Notes: a model not told the origin generated them from the letters alone. Numbered from the stretch's first letter, positions 1 through 8,831 are shown. The stretch is DNA of 64,000 bases from UBA5239 sp040391785 (GCA_040391785.1 JBEBXH010000015.1:1-64000); one strand, 5' to 3'. Translations and numbers: made by a program.

Positions 1-2
1 GC

Positions 3-896
3 GTTCTCGAAAAAATGGAGGAATGGGGCTATGTCCCCAATGTCAACGCGCGCCGCCTGGTCAGCAGCAAAACCAATCTGATCGCGTTTTCGTCCGAAAC
101 CACCGATACCCTCGCCGACCCTTACCAGCTGGAAATTACCCGTCATTTCTGTCGTTTATTGCGCCAGCGCGGCTACGACCTGCTGCTTGACCTGTATCAC
201 GACCTCGGCGAGGAACAATACACTTCGCTGCGCGGCCGGGTGCGGTCGCACTCCATCGACGGCTCAATCATCATCGGCAGTTCGTTGACCGAGAAAGACT
301 TCGATACTCTTTCCGCGCCGCATTGCCCCTGCGTGTATATCGACACCAAAAAGCTCGGCCGCATGAAAAACGCCGTATCCGTATCCGTCGACAGCCGCGA
401 GGCCTACGAAGAAATATTCCGTTGCCTGAAGCACATCAAACGCACGAAAATAGCAGTTCTAGCCCGTCACGAAGGCGATCCCCTGCTGGACCTGTGGCGC
501 GAAGAACTCGCCGCCCATAAGCTGAAGCTCGACAATGATTTCCTCTGTTTTTCCGCGGAAGATATCGAAGCGGCGCGCGGCGAAGCCCTCAAGCTGCTCA
601 TCCGTGACAACCGCCCCAACGCCATCATCACCCGTACCGATGCGCAAGCGCAAGGCGTTTTGAGGGCCGCCCAGCAGCTGAACATCCCCATCCCGCAGGA
701 ACTCGCGATCATCAGCAATGGCGACATCTTTTATTCGCTGGGCTCGGAGCCGCCGCTGGCCACGGTATCGTTTGACTGGAAGCAGCTCGGCACCGCCGCC
801 ATCGAAGCGCTGTTCCAGATGATCGACGAGCCGGACACAGCCCTCGATCCCATCGTCATCACCGGCAAATTCTACCCACGTGGCTCGATCATTTAA
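3..896 (+). CDS. LacI-family transcriptional regulator, 5' end outside window
   Basis: This is a sugar-responsive repressor or activator of the LacI/GalR family, cut by the window start. The open frame runs from base 3 and reads VLEKMEEWGYVPNVNARRL, the usual end of the LacI helix-turn-helix and hinge helix (consensus GYxPNxxARxL). The Met at base 15 is therefore internal and not the start. About 295 residues remain. They form the periplasmic-binding-protein-like effector domain, with typical segments such as 'VYIDTKKLG', 'IDGSIIIGSS' and, near the end, 'PQELAIISNGD'. The C-terminus appears complete. The ligand cannot be told from sequence. The likely targets are carbohydrate genes, possibly the esterase that converges on it across the repeat element downstream. 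Confidence 0.9.
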   Translation, partial: VLEKMEEWGYVPNVNARRLVSSKTNLIAFSSETTDTLADPYQLEITRHFCRLLRQRGYDLLLDLYHDLGEEQYTSLRGRVRSHSIDGSIIIGSSLTEKDFDTLSAPHCPCVYIDTKKLGRMKNAVSVSVDSREAYEEIFRCLKHIKRTKIAVLARHEGDPLLDLWREELAAHKLKLDNDFLCFSAEDIEAARGEALKLLIRDNRPNAIITRTDAQAQGVLRAAQQLNIPIPQELAIISNGDIFYSLGSEPPLATVSFDWKQLGTAAIEALFQMIDEPDTALDPIVITGKFYPRGSII

Positions 897-897
897 C

Positions 898-1229
898 GCC
901 GCCGGGGGGATGCGAGGAACTGCGCGTTCCTCGCGCTCCTGCGGCAGATCGGCTGATCTGCACTGAACGGATGCTGCGCATCCTGACTGTATAAAATGGG
1001 GATATGCGCATTCGCACTCAGGATTGCCCCCCTGAGAACCCGCCGGAAACCTGTGTCGTGCGAAATGCTTTCGGCAGTGTCCAGAGGCGGCAGCCTTCTG
1101 GCGCGAGTCGGAAACTCGCGGATCTCCTCTATAAAAAAGTACCGAGGTGCAGGCCAATTCGGCCTGCCGGTGCCGACGTTCGGCCGCTGGAGCGCGAGGA
1201 ACGCGGAGTTCCTCGCATTCCCCCGCGGC
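898..1229. repeat. Hairpin-array element with long terminal inverted repeats
   Basis: This gene-free stretch between two convergent genes is packed with dyads. Its ends (898-944 and 1184-1229) are near-identical inverted copies of about 46 bp, differing by a few substitutions and one indel. Each end is itself a hairpin (912-934 and 1194-1216, stem GCGAGGAAC/GTTCCTCGC). Between them lie further perfect or near-perfect stem-loops at 944-961, 969-983, 1061-1073, 1081-1101, 1102-1120, 1149-1167 and 1172-1184. Several share a TGC loop. Short frames on both strands through it encode no recognisable protein, so I read it as a non-coding repeat, possibly mobile or RNA-forming. Confidence 0.75.
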
Positions 1230-1232
1230 ACG

Positions 1233-3332
1233 TTATTTAATGTATGCCGGGCGGTCGGTACGGAACGGGCTCGCCGGGAAACCTTCCTTGTTGTAGAAGT
1301 TCAGGTTTTCCGCGTAACTGACCCAGCCGTAGCGGGCGGCCGCCGGGGCCTTGACCAACGGCGATGACACGATCACGTTGTCCCCCTTGATTTCCGCATC
1401 GGCCCAGACGAATTTGCCGTCCTTGCCGGCGATGGCGAAACCGGTCAGTTTATCCCCTTTCGCCATCAGGCCCGAGCCCACATTGGTGAAGGAGAGAATG
1501 ATTTTGTCGCCGTCGATCTTCATCGATTCATAATACGGTCCGGCCGAAACAATATCGAAGCCGTAGGTAATGCGCTCGGCTTCTTTGGCGAGACGGTACC
1601 CCAGGACCTGTTTGTTGGCCGGGTGGATGTCGGAGTGGTCGCCCGCATCGATGCTGACCGCCATGCCGGTGAACGGCACTTCCGTCAGGGTATATGCCTG
1701 AGCTTCACGGAAGGCGGCCCAGCCGGGATTGCCCGGTTCGCGCTTCTGCCAGAAATCATCCGGGAAACGCTTGCCCGGCGTGTGTTTCTCAAACCCCGCG
1801 AGCTGGACCAGCAGGAACGGCATCTGAGCATTCTCCCACTTCTGCCGCCAATCGCTGATCAACAGCCGCTGCAGCGCGATATAATCCTGCGGATTGCCGG
1901 CGTTTGACTCGCCCTGGTACCAGAGAAAGCCGCGCATCGGGTACCGGGTCCACGGCGCAATCATCGAATTAAAAAGCGTGGAGGGAAAACTCGGGTGCTT
2001 CATAAAATTTTTGCCTGCGTTCAGCGGGTCCGGCCGGGTGCCGACCCGTTTGGCGTCGGCGATGAATTCCGGCTTGAAACGCCATTCGCCGGACAGCATG
2101 ATTTTTTCTTTGTCGTTCAGGGCCACAAACTTTTCACTGGCATTGCCCTGAATGCCGCCGCCGCTGAATAAATTACTGACCCGTACCGCAATCACATTAC
2201 GACCCGCCTTGACCAACTCCGCCGGGATCGAATATTTCCGCCTCACACTCCAGTAACCATCCACATCGGTGCCAATAGCGCCGATCTTGACGCCGTTGAA
2301 ATAGGTTTCGTCGCAATCATCCACGGCCCCCAGCGACAGGGCCAATACTTTGCCGGTCCAGCCTTCGGGCAGTTCCACCGCATAACGGTACCAGGCCACC
2401 CCCACCGCTTCAAGCGAACCGTTGACATCGGTCATTTTCGTCCAGGCGGCATCATCGAAATCCGGATTTTTCCAATCCGCTGCTGCGGCGGTTTCATTGG
2501 CATAAGTCGAATAAAAACGCGCTTCCCAATTCTTTGCTTCCAGCTTGGTTTTGGCGATTTGTTCCTTGAATTTTTCATCGTTTGCCGCTTCATCTCTGAG
2601 CGCGTTATCGATCTGCAGGACTTCTTTGCGTTCAGCCTGACGGTAGGCGTCGGTGCTGATCCACGGCTGGATCGCGGTACCGCCCCAGCTCGCGCTGACG
2701 ACTCCGACCGGAACCTTCAGATCCTGCTGCAGCTGCCGGGCGAAATAATAACCCACCGCGCTGAACGGCGCTGCTGCTTCCGGGCTGCAAACCTGCCAGC
2801 CGGGCCCGACCGCATCTTTCTGAACTTTGGTCGGCGAAACATATTTCCGGGACGTCGCATTGTAGAAACGGATCATATTATTGGAAGCTTTGGCCGCCTC
2901 CTCCTGTCCGTTCATGCTCGACCAGTATTTCCTGCCGCTGAAAACCGGCATTTCCATGTTGGACTGTCCACTGGCCAGCCAGACTTCGCCGATCAGCACA
3001 TCCTCGAACACAATGGGTTCGCTGCCCTTGGCTCCGGAAACCGTTATCGTATACGGTCCGCCGGCCTCCATGGGCGGCAGCACGGCCAGCCACTCGCCAT
3101 TCTGATCGGCCTGGCCGTAACCGTGATTGCCGTCGAGAGTGACCTTGACATATTCCCCGGCCGCGGCCTGTCCGCCGATCCGGATCGGACGCCGCTGCTG
3201 CAGCACCATATGGTCGCCATAAATCTGATAAACCGTAAACTCCGTGGCGGTAGGCTTTATGGACGAACACGCGCCTACCAGTAAACCGAGCGTGATTCCC
3301 GCGAGAACCACCAGAACCATATGGATTTTCAT
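1233..3332 (-). CDS. Sialate O-acetylesterase-like lipoprotein (SASA family)
   Basis: Predicted secreted carbohydrate esterase that removes O-acetyl groups from sialic acid or another acetylated glycan. The N-terminus is a lipoprotein signal with lipobox LLVGAC near residue 22, so it is probably membrane-anchored. The family signature is present: the serine nucleophile in 'ASGQSNMEMP' (about residue 115) and the second block 'FLWYQGESNA' (about residue 470). A catalytic His/Asp region, 'DAGDHSDIHPANKQ', lies near residue 575. Between the two SGNH halves is an inserted galactose-binding-like beta domain (about 260-410), as is common in long family members. At 699 residues it is of normal size. 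The start has a good Shine-Dalgarno (GGGAG). It follows rsmB by 20 bp and may be cotranscribed. Confidence 0.9.
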   Translation of the reverse strand: MKIHMVLVVLAGITLGLLVGACSSIKPTATEFTVYQIYGDHMVLQQRRPIRIGGQAAAGEYVKVTLDGNHGYGQADQNGEWLAVLPPMEAGGPYTITVSGAKGSEPIVFEDVLIGEVWLASGQSNMEMPVFSGRKYWSSMNGQEEAAKASNNMIRFYNATSRKYVSPTKVQKDAVGPGWQVCSPEAAAPFSAVGYYFARQLQQDLKVPVGVVSASWGGTAIQPWISTDAYRQAERKEVLQIDNALRDEAANDEKFKEQIAKTKLEAKNWEARFYSTYANETAAAADWKNPDFDDAAWTKMTDVNGSLEAVGVAWYRYAVELPEGWTGKVLALSLGAVDDCDETYFNGVKIGAIGTDVDGYWSVRRKYSIPAELVKAGRNVIAVRVSNLFSGGGIQGNASEKFVALNDKEKIMLSGEWRFKPEFIADAKRVGTRPDPLNAGKNFMKHPSFPSTLFNSMIAPWTRYPMRGFLWYQGESNAGNPQDYIALQRLLISDWRQKWENAQMPFLLVQLAGFEKHTPGKRFPDDFWQKREPGNPGWAAFREAQAYTLTEVPFTGMAVSIDAGDHSDIHPANKQVLGYRLAKEAERITYGFDIVSAGPYYESMKIDGDKIILSFTNVGSGLMAKGDKLTGFAIAGKDGKFVWADAEIKGDNVIVSSPLVKAPAAARYGWVSYAENLNFYNKEGFPASPFRTDRPAYIK

Positions 3333-3352
3333 TGAACTACTCCCTTATTTTG

Positions 3353-4738
3353 TTACTGTTTTTTGTGCATGCGGGCGACAAACATGGCGTCGCAATCGCC
3401 GTCCCACGGGTAAATATGAAGCATGCCGGCGCATTGATCGCCGGTCAGCGGATTGATGAATGCATCCAGCTCGAAGTCGGGGTTTGCCGCCAGAAACGCC
3501 TCGACCACACCGGTATTTTCCGGTTCGCAGATCGAACAGGTGGCATAAACCAGCACACCGCCCTGCTTGACGCCGCCCGCGGCATTGGTCAGGATCTCGA
3601 GCTGGAGTTTGCTGATCTCCGTGATCTCGCTTTCGTCGGTGCTCCAGCGGGCGTCCGGATTGCGCCGCCAGGTACCGGAGCAGCTGCACGGAGCATCGAC
3701 CAGCACGCCGTCATAAACATTCTGCTGCTTGCTGCGCAGGACCTTGCCGTTCCATTCGCGGCACTCGATATTCGGGAAACCGGCGCGGCGGGCGCGGGTC
3801 CGTAAATCGTCCAGCTTGTAACTGCGGATATCGGTGGCAACCACCGTGCCTTTCTGCTTCATCAGGTCGGCCAGCTGCAGCGATTTGCCGCCGGCCCCGG
3901 CGCAGGCGTCCCACCAGCGCTGTCCCGGTCCCGGTGCGCACACCAGGCCGATCATCTGCGAGGCCAGGTCCTGAACCTCGAACAAGCCCTTGCGATACTC
4001 GTCGATGCTGTATAAATTCACCTGCGGGCGGGATATGCTCAGAGCGTTTTTGATGGCCGAACCGGATTTGACGTTGAGCAGATATTTTTCTTTCAGCGTT
4101 TCCGCCAGAGCCACGGGGTCGGCGTTTTTCTGAACCCGCAGCCACATGGGCGGGCGGCGCTGAAACCACTGAGCCAATTTGTCAGGCTTGATCTCCGCCG
4201 GCAGATATTTCGGGAACCACTCCGGCACCAGGTCAAACGGCGTCAGTTTCAGGGATTTGTCGGGCTTCCGGTGCAGCGCGGCGCGGACCAGTTTCAGCAC
4301 CCGCCAGCCGTCCAGGCCGTCTGCGCTCTGCCCGGTAACCACCAGGTCATTGACTTCCTCGCGGCGCAGGTTCAGCTCACGCATCCAGATCACCGCCACG
4401 TCGGGGAGTTCGCGCTTTTCCATCACCATGGCCGTCAGCAGCAATGCGGCGGCGCCGTTGTAAGTGATTTCCGGCACCTCGGTTTCCAGCACGGCAAGCT
4501 CTTCTTTGTCGAAAAGTTTGCGCAGCGCGCCCCACCAGCGGAATACGGCAAAAACCGTTTCGCTGAGCAGTTTGCGGTCCCGCGCGCCGTATTGCTTGTG
4601 CTCGCGCAGAAAAGTGTTCACGGTGCGGTCAGCCGGGCGCTTATGGATAAAAACCGCCTCCATGGCTTGCTGGAGAATATCGCGGCAGGCGCGGGCCTGG
4701 GCTTCAAGTTTCGGTATCGACATTTTACGATCGTTCAT
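3353..4738 (-). CDS. rsmB: RsmB/NOP2-type 16S rRNA cytosine-5 methyltransferase
   Basis: SAM-dependent RNA m5C methyltransferase of the RsmB/NOP/Sun family, about 461 residues. The N-terminal part is a NusB-like helical domain. The C-terminal Rossmann domain shows the SAM loop 'DACAGAGGKSLQLADLM' (near residue 285). It also has both catalytic cysteines: motif IV 'VDAPCSCSGTWRRNP' and motif VI 'YATCSICEPEN'. A longer TTG-started frame exists upstream, but the ATG at 4738 has GAAGGA about 8 nt before it and gives MNDRKMSIPK, so I chose it. RsmB is the likely identity, but RsmF or another member cannot be excluded. Confidence 0.9.
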   Translation of the reverse strand: MNDRKMSIPKLEAQARACRDILQQAMEAVFIHKRPADRTVNTFLREHKQYGARDRKLLSETVFAVFRWWGALRKLFDKEELAVLETEVPEITYNGAAALLLTAMVMEKRELPDVAVIWMRELNLRREEVNDLVVTGQSADGLDGWRVLKLVRAALHRKPDKSLKLTPFDLVPEWFPKYLPAEIKPDKLAQWFQRRPPMWLRVQKNADPVALAETLKEKYLLNVKSGSAIKNALSISRPQVNLYSIDEYRKGLFEVQDLASQMIGLVCAPGPGQRWWDACAGAGGKSLQLADLMKQKGTVVATDIRSYKLDDLRTRARRAGFPNIECREWNGKVLRSKQQNVYDGVLVDAPCSCSGTWRRNPDARWSTDESEITEISKLQLEILTNAAGGVKQGGVLVYATCSICEPENTGVVEAFLAANPDFELDAFINPLTGDQCAGMLHIYPWDGDCDAMFVARMHKKQ

Positions 4739-4826
4739 AAATATTTCCTTCAAAAAAATTATTGTGGTAATGTACTCCCATTCAGCCGAATAAGCCAGCC
4801 GTAAACGTAAAAAAAAGAAAGAGTTA

Positions 4827-4854
4827 TTGATTTCTCGTCAAATTGAATTATATT
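4827..4854 (+). promoter_or_regulatory. Predicted sigma70-type promoter for the NMT1-Cache-sodN operon
   Basis: TTGATT, a 16-nt spacer and TATATT lie directly upstream of the plus-strand operon that begins near 4864. Transcription would start around 4861. That is very close to the ATG at 4864 and may instead favour the in-frame ATG at 4882. Confidence 0.5.
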
Positions 4855-4863
4855 GGGAAAGCA

Positions 4864-5892
4864 ATGAAGGATTTAAGGATAATGGGCGTTTTTAGGAAAA
4901 TAATACTTTCCCTGCTGGTTCTGTGCCTCTGCCCGGCGTTTTCGGCCGCCGAAAAACCATTGCAGAAAATCGTTCTGATGATCAGCTGGCAGCAACAGGC
5001 GCAATTTGCGGGCTTCTATATGGCCCAGGAGCAGGGATTTTACCGGGAATTGGGTTTGGATGTGGAAATCCGCAAGCGCAAACCCAATCACGACCTGATC
5101 GAAGTGCTGGAAAATCGCGATGCCGACGTCATCGTGGCCACTCTGCCCGAGGGGATCGAACTGCACGAGCGCAACCCGCGGGTGATCAACATCGGCCAGA
5201 TGTTCCAGCAGTCTTCGGCGGTGATCGTGACCAAAGCGGAGGACCGGATCGGAAGCGTCGCCGGGTTGAACGGCAAGCGCCTTACCTCCTGGCCGGGAAA
5301 TGCCTACCTGATCACCGATCTCTTCCTGAAAACGCACAAGCTGAAAATGGATATGGTTTTCACCGACCGGGTCGATGAAATTTTCCTCTGGGATATCGCC
5401 CCGGCCGCCGTCATGATGTATTACAACGAATACTTTCAACTGCTGATGAGCGGCTACAAAAGAGAAGAACTGAACGTGTTCCACCTGAAAGACCTCGGCT
5501 TGAACCTGCCGGAAGACGGCATCTATTGCCTGCTCGACACCTACAACAAGGACCGCAGCCTCTGGTACAAATTCAACCTCGCCACGGTCCGCGGCTGGCA
5601 GCTGGCCTTCCGCGAAGACACCAGAACCCTGACCGTAATCCGGGGTTACTGCGAAAGAGACGGCAAGCCCTTTTCCGCGCCGCTCCAGCGCTGGATGCTC
5701 CGCCATCTGGATGATATCGTGCTGGCCCCCACGCTGGACAGGACGCCGGGGATTCTGGACAAGGATTCCTTCGATGATACCGCCTCGATCATGATGAAAT
5801 CCGGCATCATCAAAAAAATGCCGGAATACCGGACCTTTTACTGGGGGCCGCTGAGCACCAAAAAGTTCAGGCCGGAGGCGAAAAATGAATAA
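4864..5892 (+). CDS. NMT1/THI5-like periplasmic substrate-binding protein
   Basis: Exported binding protein of the NMT1/THI5 (SsuA/TauA-like) type, which normally binds small molecules such as HMP, taurine or nitrate for an ABC importer. A signal peptide ends near 'CPAFSAAEK'. Family features follow: 'ISWQQQAQFAGFYMAQEQG', then 'GLDVEIR' and 'LENRDADVIVATLPEG'. No ABC permease or ATPase is nearby. Instead it overlaps by 8 bp a Cache receptor gene, which suggests a ligand-sensing rather than transport role (inference). The start is uncertain: 4864 has GGGA upstream, 4882 fits the predicted promoter better, and both give the same mature protein. Confidence 0.82.
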   Translation: MKDLRIMGVFRKIILSLLVLCLCPAFSAAEKPLQKIVLMISWQQQAQFAGFYMAQEQGFYRELGLDVEIRKRKPNHDLIEVLENRDADVIVATLPEGIELHERNPRVINIGQMFQQSSAVIVTKAEDRIGSVAGLNGKRLTSWPGNAYLITDLFLKTHKLKMDMVFTDRVDEIFLWDIAPAAVMMYYNEYFQLLMSGYKREELNVFHLKDLGLNLPEDGIYCLLDTYNKDRSLWYKFNLATVRGWQLAFREDTRTLTVIRGYCERDGKPFSAPLQRWMLRHLDDIVLAPTLDRTPGILDKDSFDDTASIMMKSGIIKKMPEYRTFYWGPLSTKKFRPEAKNE

Positions 5893-6913
5893 ACGCAAGA
5901 CTTGTATCACCGTTTCCGCCATCGTGCTGGCGGCATTGACCGCCGTCTGCGTTTTTCTCCTGTGCGGCCGTGCCAGCCGGGAAATCATTCATTATCAGGA
6001 CATGAAAAACCGCGCGGAAAGCATCCGCATCTCCGAATCATTCAACAGTAGACTCCAGGCCATTGAGGATACCGTCGACAAAAATGCCCGCGCCATGGGG
6101 GAAATGCCGACTCTCACGTTGGACTATGTCAGAACCTACCTGAAGCAGTCTCTGGCGGAATACAATAAGGAACAGCAGGTCGTTTTCGCCATGGCGGTGG
6201 CATTTCATCAGGATACCATGTCCGGCCTGGCGGATCCGGTCATGATTTATGCCCATTACAAAGAAGGCAAAATCATCACCAGCACCTATGGCGACAGCTT
6301 TTACCACTACCCCTATCATCCCTGGTACTGCGTGCCGCAATATCTGGGCAAAACGATCTGGACCGAGCCGTATTTCGACTACGACGCCGGCAATATCCTG
6401 ATGACGACCTGCGCCGCCCCCTTTTACCGCGAAATCAACGGCAAAAAACAATTCGCGGGCGTCGTCACCGCCGACCTCGCAGTCACCCAGATGCAACGGA
6501 TGCTGAACAGCCACAAGGATCATAAATTCAAATTCATTTTTCTGATCTCGCAATTCGGCAAACTGCTCTCGCACCCGGATATTTCCAAGGTTATGGCCGA
6601 AACCATCTATTCGATTGCTTTTGAGCGCAACGCCACCGCACTGTCGGATCAGTTCCGGGCCGACATCGAGGCCGACAAGCCCGGCGTATTCACCACCGCC
6701 CAGCCCATGCTCGGCATACGCAAAGCCGAACTTTATTATGTCCCGCTGGACTCCAACGACTGGACGCTCGGCATGATCTTCGACCACAAGCATTACCAGC
6801 AGCAGACCCGGGGCATCCGTATCCTGATTATCATTGCTGGCGTGGTTGTTTATGCCCTGCTTCTCACGGCAGTGGTCATTTTCAGCCGCAGACTGCAAAG
6901 AATTACCCAATAA
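5885..6913 (+). CDS. Double-Cache sensor membrane protein lacking an output domain
   Basis: 342-residue protein with an N-terminal membrane helix (about 10-30), a periplasmic double-Cache-like domain (about 40-310) and a second membrane helix (about 312-335). It stops eight residues after that helix. Cache hallmarks include 'YVRTYLKQSL', 'YYVPLDSNDWTLGMI' near the end, and the region 'WTEPYFDYDAGNILMTTCAAPFY', shown here in part. Receptors of this type usually continue into HAMP, kinase, methyl-accepting or GGDEF domains; none follows in any frame, and the next gene starts 17 bp later. It may signal through a partner protein, or be a truncated receptor. Coupling to the binding protein overlapping it upstream is inferred from the gene overlap. 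Confidence 0.75.
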   Translation: MNKRKTCITVSAIVLAALTAVCVFLLCGRASREIIHYQDMKNRAESIRISESFNSRLQAIEDTVDKNARAMGEMPTLTLDYVRTYLKQSLAEYNKEQQVVFAMAVAFHQDTMSGLADPVMIYAHYKEGKIITSTYGDSFYHYPYHPWYCVPQYLGKTIWTEPYFDYDAGNILMTTCAAPFYREINGKKQFAGVVTADLAVTQMQRMLNSHKDHKFKFIFLISQFGKLLSHPDISKVMAETIYSIAFERNATALSDQFRADIEADKPGVFTTAQPMLGIRKAELYYVPLDSNDWTLGMIFDHKHYQQQTRGIRILIIIAGVVVYALLLTAVVIFSRRLQRITQ

Positions 6914-6930
6914 CCAATGAGGAGGAGAAT

Positions 6931-7380
6931 ATGATCAAACACATCATCGCCGTCGCCATTCTTATGGCAGCCACCATGCAGACTTTCGGACATTGCGAGG
7001 TGCCCTGCGGCATCTACGACGACCAGGCCAGAGTCAAAACGATGTACGAACACATCAACACCATCGCCAAGTGCATCGGCGAAATCAACACGTTATCCAA
7101 GGCCGAAAAGCCCAATTACAATCAGCTGGTGCGCTGGATCACCACCAAAGACGACCACGCCAACCAGTTTCAGCATATCGTCACCCAGTATTTCATGACC
7201 CAGCGCCTGATCCCCGTCAAGCCGGGCGAGAAAAATTACGAGAAATACATCACTGAGCTCACCCAGATGCATGAACTGCTCGTCAAAGCCATGAAGTGCA
7301 AACAGGGTACCGACGCCGCCCTCCCCGAAGACATGCGCCGGATTCTCCACGACTTCCAGCACAGCTATTTCGGCGAATAA
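6931..7380 (+). CDS. sodN: Nickel superoxide dismutase (NiSOD) with Sec signal peptide
   Basis: Converts superoxide to hydrogen peroxide and oxygen at a Ni centre. Residues 1-20 form a signal peptide. Removal after Gly20 would expose HCEVPCGIYDD, which matches the nickel hook HCxxPCGxY: His1, Cys2 and Cys6 bind Ni and Tyr9 gates the active site (known for the family). The remaining 118 or so residues fit the four-helix bundle, with conserved stretches such as 'LVRWITTKDDHANQFQ' and 'HELLVKAMKCKQ'. Actinobacterial NiSOD is trimmed by the dedicated protease SodX. No sodX is present here, so the signal peptidase probably makes the free N-terminus (inference), placing the enzyme outside the cytoplasm. 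It has a strong Shine-Dalgarno (GAGGAGGAG). Confidence 0.93.
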   Translation: MIKHIIAVAILMAATMQTFGHCEVPCGIYDDQARVKTMYEHINTIAKCIGEINTLSKAEKPNYNQLVRWITTKDDHANQFQHIVTQYFMTQRLIPVKPGEKNYEKYITELTQMHELLVKAMKCKQGTDAALPEDMRRILHDFQHSYFGE

Positions 7381-7383
7381 CCC

Positions 7384-8034
7384 GTGACGCCCAACCAGCC
7401 CAATATCCCGCAAGAGCTCGAATCCGTCACGGATTGGCAATTGCGGGTTGAAGATTGCCGCCGCGACAACGAAAGTGTGGCGCAGCTCCGGATCGCCGAC
7501 GCCACCATCTGCGGCGGCGATTTTTCGGAACTCGGTTTCGAACAGGTAGTCTTTGAAAACTGCCGCTTCATGGACTGCTCGTTCGCCCGCGGCAGCTTCG
7601 TCGATGTGCAGTTCAAATCCTGCGATCTCTCCAACAACGATTTCAGCAAAAGTTATTTCTGCCGCTGCGAATTTCAAGCGATTAAAGGCGTCGGCACGAA
7701 TTTCAACAACAGCAAATTCAAAGACATCGTTTTCAACAACTGCAACTGCAATTATGCGGCTTTTGACTCCGTCCGGATCGAGCGCTTCCTGATCGACCGC
7801 AGCAGTTTCAACGAATCGTTTTTCACCTCCGCGTTCGTCCGGTCGGTCGAGCTTCGGGATTCGCGCCTGATCGGCGCCAGTTTCTTCCGGACACCGCTCA
7901 AAGACATCGATTTCACCTCCTGCATTCTCTCCAACATCACCGTGTCCGACGACAAAAGCGAACTGCGGGGTGCCATCGTCACCCTCGACCAGGCCGCCGA
8001 GCTCGCCAAACTGCTCGGCGTCGTCATTCGATAA
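7384..8034 (+). CDS. Pentapeptide-repeat protein (Qnr-like length)
   Basis: 216-residue right-handed quadrilateral beta-helix protein made of A(D/N)LXX-type pentapeptides, for example 'VVFENCRFMDCSFARGSF' and 'CDLSNNDFSKSYFCRCEF'. The C-terminal cap 'LDQAAELAKLLGVVIR' resembles the end of Qnr-type proteins, and the length matches the 214-218 residues of Qnr. Qnr proteins mimic DNA and shield gyrase from quinolones, but many pentapeptide proteins have other or unknown roles, so no function is assigned. It starts at GTG only 3 bp after sodN and is clearly in that operon. It has no signal peptide and should be cytoplasmic. Confidence 0.8.
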   Translation: MTPNQPNIPQELESVTDWQLRVEDCRRDNESVAQLRIADATICGGDFSELGFEQVVFENCRFMDCSFARGSFVDVQFKSCDLSNNDFSKSYFCRCEFQAIKGVGTNFNNSKFKDIVFNNCNCNYAAFDSVRIERFLIDRSSFNESFFTSAFVRSVELRDSRLIGASFFRTPLKDIDFTSCILSNITVSDDKSELRGAIVTLDQAAELAKLLGVVIR

Positions 8035-8150
8035 ACGTACTTATCACCATACTACTGAAGAAATTACGAATTTTATTCCCCCGCCGTTTGATTTCATATC
8101 GAACCTCTGTATAGTTTTAATGGAGTAACCATTTTATGAAGAGGTGCATT

Positions 8151-8801
8151 ATGAAAAACATGCGTAAGTATCTGGTTGAATTCATTGGGACTTTTTTTCT
8201 GATCCTGACCATCGGCTCCACCATCACGTTGAACGGAAGCGGCGTAATTCCGCCACTGGCAATCGGCTGTATTCTTATGGTCATGATCTATGCCGGCGGC
8301 TCGGTTTCCGGTGGCCACTACAATCCGGCGGTCACGCTGGCGGTCTTCATCCGCGGAGCAATGCCGAAACGCGATGTACTGCCCTATATGGCCGTCCAGA
8401 TTATGGGTGGCGTCATTGCGGCCTGGACCGTGATGGAATTTCGTCACGCGCCGGGAGCTCAAGTTCCGCCCTTCAATTTCCGGGTCCACGATCTGTTACT
8501 GGCGGAATTTCTTTTCACCTTCGCGCTGGCTTTTGTGGTCCTCAGCGTGGCGACGTTGAAACAAACCGCCAATAATTCTTATTTCGGCCTGGCCATCGGC
8601 GGTACGGTCATGGCCGGTGCGTTCGCTGTCGGCGGCACAGTATGCTCCGGTGCCTTCAACCCGGCGGTGGAAGTCGGATTGGCCTGCATGCGCCTGACGC
8701 CATGGGAAAACAGCTGGATGACCATTCTCGCGAACTTTGCCGGCAGCGGGGCGGCAGCCATGGTCTTCCTGCTGATCCATCCGAAAACCAGGGACGAATA
8801 G
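8151..8801 (+). CDS. MIP-family (aquaporin/glycerol facilitator-like) channel
   Basis: About 216 residues with six hydrophobic helices and two half-helix loops, as in aquaporins. The first NPA box is canonical ('SGGHYNPAVTLAV'). The second reads 'SGAFNPAVEVGLA': NPA is kept, but the Arg that normally follows it (the ar/R selectivity filter) is replaced by Val. Substrate may therefore differ from water or glycerol. I chose the ATG at 8151, preceded by AGAGG, over an upstream in-frame ATG at 8136. It stands alone between the sodN operon and the radical SAM gene. Confidence 0.88.
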   Translation: MKNMRKYLVEFIGTFFLILTIGSTITLNGSGVIPPLAIGCILMVMIYAGGSVSGGHYNPAVTLAVFIRGAMPKRDVLPYMAVQIMGGVIAAWTVMEFRHAPGAQVPPFNFRVHDLLLAEFLFTFALAFVVLSVATLKQTANNSYFGLAIGGTVMAGAFAVGGTVCSGAFNPAVEVGLACMRLTPWENSWMTILANFAGSGAAAMVFLLIHPKTRDE

Positions 8802-8831
8802 TCTTTCCAGTTGAATAGTGTCCGGTCCGGC

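Noticed and set aside
893..1231. Short frames on both strands through the hairpin-array element
   Set aside because: They translate the hairpin stems (ARNSAFLA-like strings) and have no good start signals or family features; structure is better explained by repeats.
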